Part shown: positions 5,537 to 5,600 of the stretch, one piece after another
How the letters are laid out: each line of letters starts with the position of its first letter
Numbering within the stretch: position 1 is the stretch's first letter
DNA from: Pseudomonadota bacterium
GTDB lineage: Bacteria; Pseudomonadota; Gammaproteobacteria; Burkholderiales; Thiobacillaceae
Reading direction: 5' to 3'
Assembly: GCA_021821425.1 (NCBI GenBank)
Contig: JAKACL010000195.1
Span: 1-5,600 of the forward strand
DNA: 5,600 bases
Notes under the pieces: model-generated
Databases searched by the model: none
Told to the model about the DNA's origin: nothing
What the model saw: only the letters and a program-made list of their open reading frames with translations
Made by a program: the position numbers and the translations under genes

Positions 5537-5600
5537 ATGAAAAAAACCCTTGTTTCTCTGAGCGTCGTCGCAATCGGCCTCAGCGGCCTCAGCGGCCTTT
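5537..5600 (+). CDS. N-terminus of an exported protein (truncated by window end)
   Basis: Only the first 21 codons are present, starting MKKTLVSLSVV and continuing into a hydrophobic Gly/Leu/Ser stretch. The Lys-Lys start and following hydrophobic core are typical of a Sec signal peptide or lipoprotein signal. The cleavage site and mature protein lie beyond the window, so no family can be given. Its hydrophobic end is encoded by a 9-bp tandem repeat (Gly-Leu-Ser units). The good ribosome binding site and separation from the previous gene by hairpins suggest its own transcription unit. Confidence 0.75.
   Translation, partial: MKKTLVSLSVVAIGLSGLSGL
5575..5598. repeat. 9-bp tandem repeat in a signal-peptide coding region
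   Basis: CGGCCTCAG occurs twice in exact tandem (5575-5583, 5584-5592), followed by a partial third copy, CGGCCT (5593-5598). In the reading frame it encodes Gly-Leu-Ser repeats in the hydrophobic core of the signal sequence. The unit length is a multiple of three, so copy-number change would lengthen or shorten the signal core without a frameshift. Confidence 0.8.

Overview
The window is GC-rich, tightly packed bacterial chromosome. Gram-negative lipoprotein and Sec signals, a multidomain c-di-GMP regulator, a DUF3309-type miniprotein and a cardiolipin-synthase-like phospholipase D all suggest a proteobacterium. The style of the small exported proteins makes a betaproteobacterium my best guess, but this rests on recognising protein families and not on a marker gene. 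I see no RNA gene, CRISPR array, insertion sequence, phage gene or integration scar.

Layout. The left half is read on the minus strand. A small exported protein with an Arg/Asp-rich tail (3038 to 2604) is followed after 15 nt by a large receiver-PAS-PAS-GGDEF-EAL response regulator (2588 to 39). The two probably form a transcription unit. A 321-bp divergent intergenic region (3039-3359) separates them from a plus-strand cluster: a collagen-like (Gly-X-Y) lipoprotein (3360-3644), a 51-residue two-helix DUF3309-type membrane protein (3673-3828) and a phospholipase D/cardiolipin-synthase-like lipoprotein (3882-5306). Spacings of 28 and 53 nt make co-transcription plausible. A 230-bp gap with two hairpins follows. 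The window then ends inside the signal peptide of another exported protein starting at 5537.

How it may fit together. All four complete or partial plus-strand products and the small minus-strand protein carry export or membrane signals, so the locus looks devoted to the cell envelope. The response regulator would receive phosphoryl input from a histidine kinase that is not in the window and adjust c-di-GMP. Its synthase and phosphodiesterase motifs both look intact. The link between c-di-GMP control and the divergent envelope genes is an inference from position only. Nothing here is clearly a new system. The most unusual element is the collagen-like lipoprotein, DUF3309 protein and phospholipase D lipoprotein cluster.
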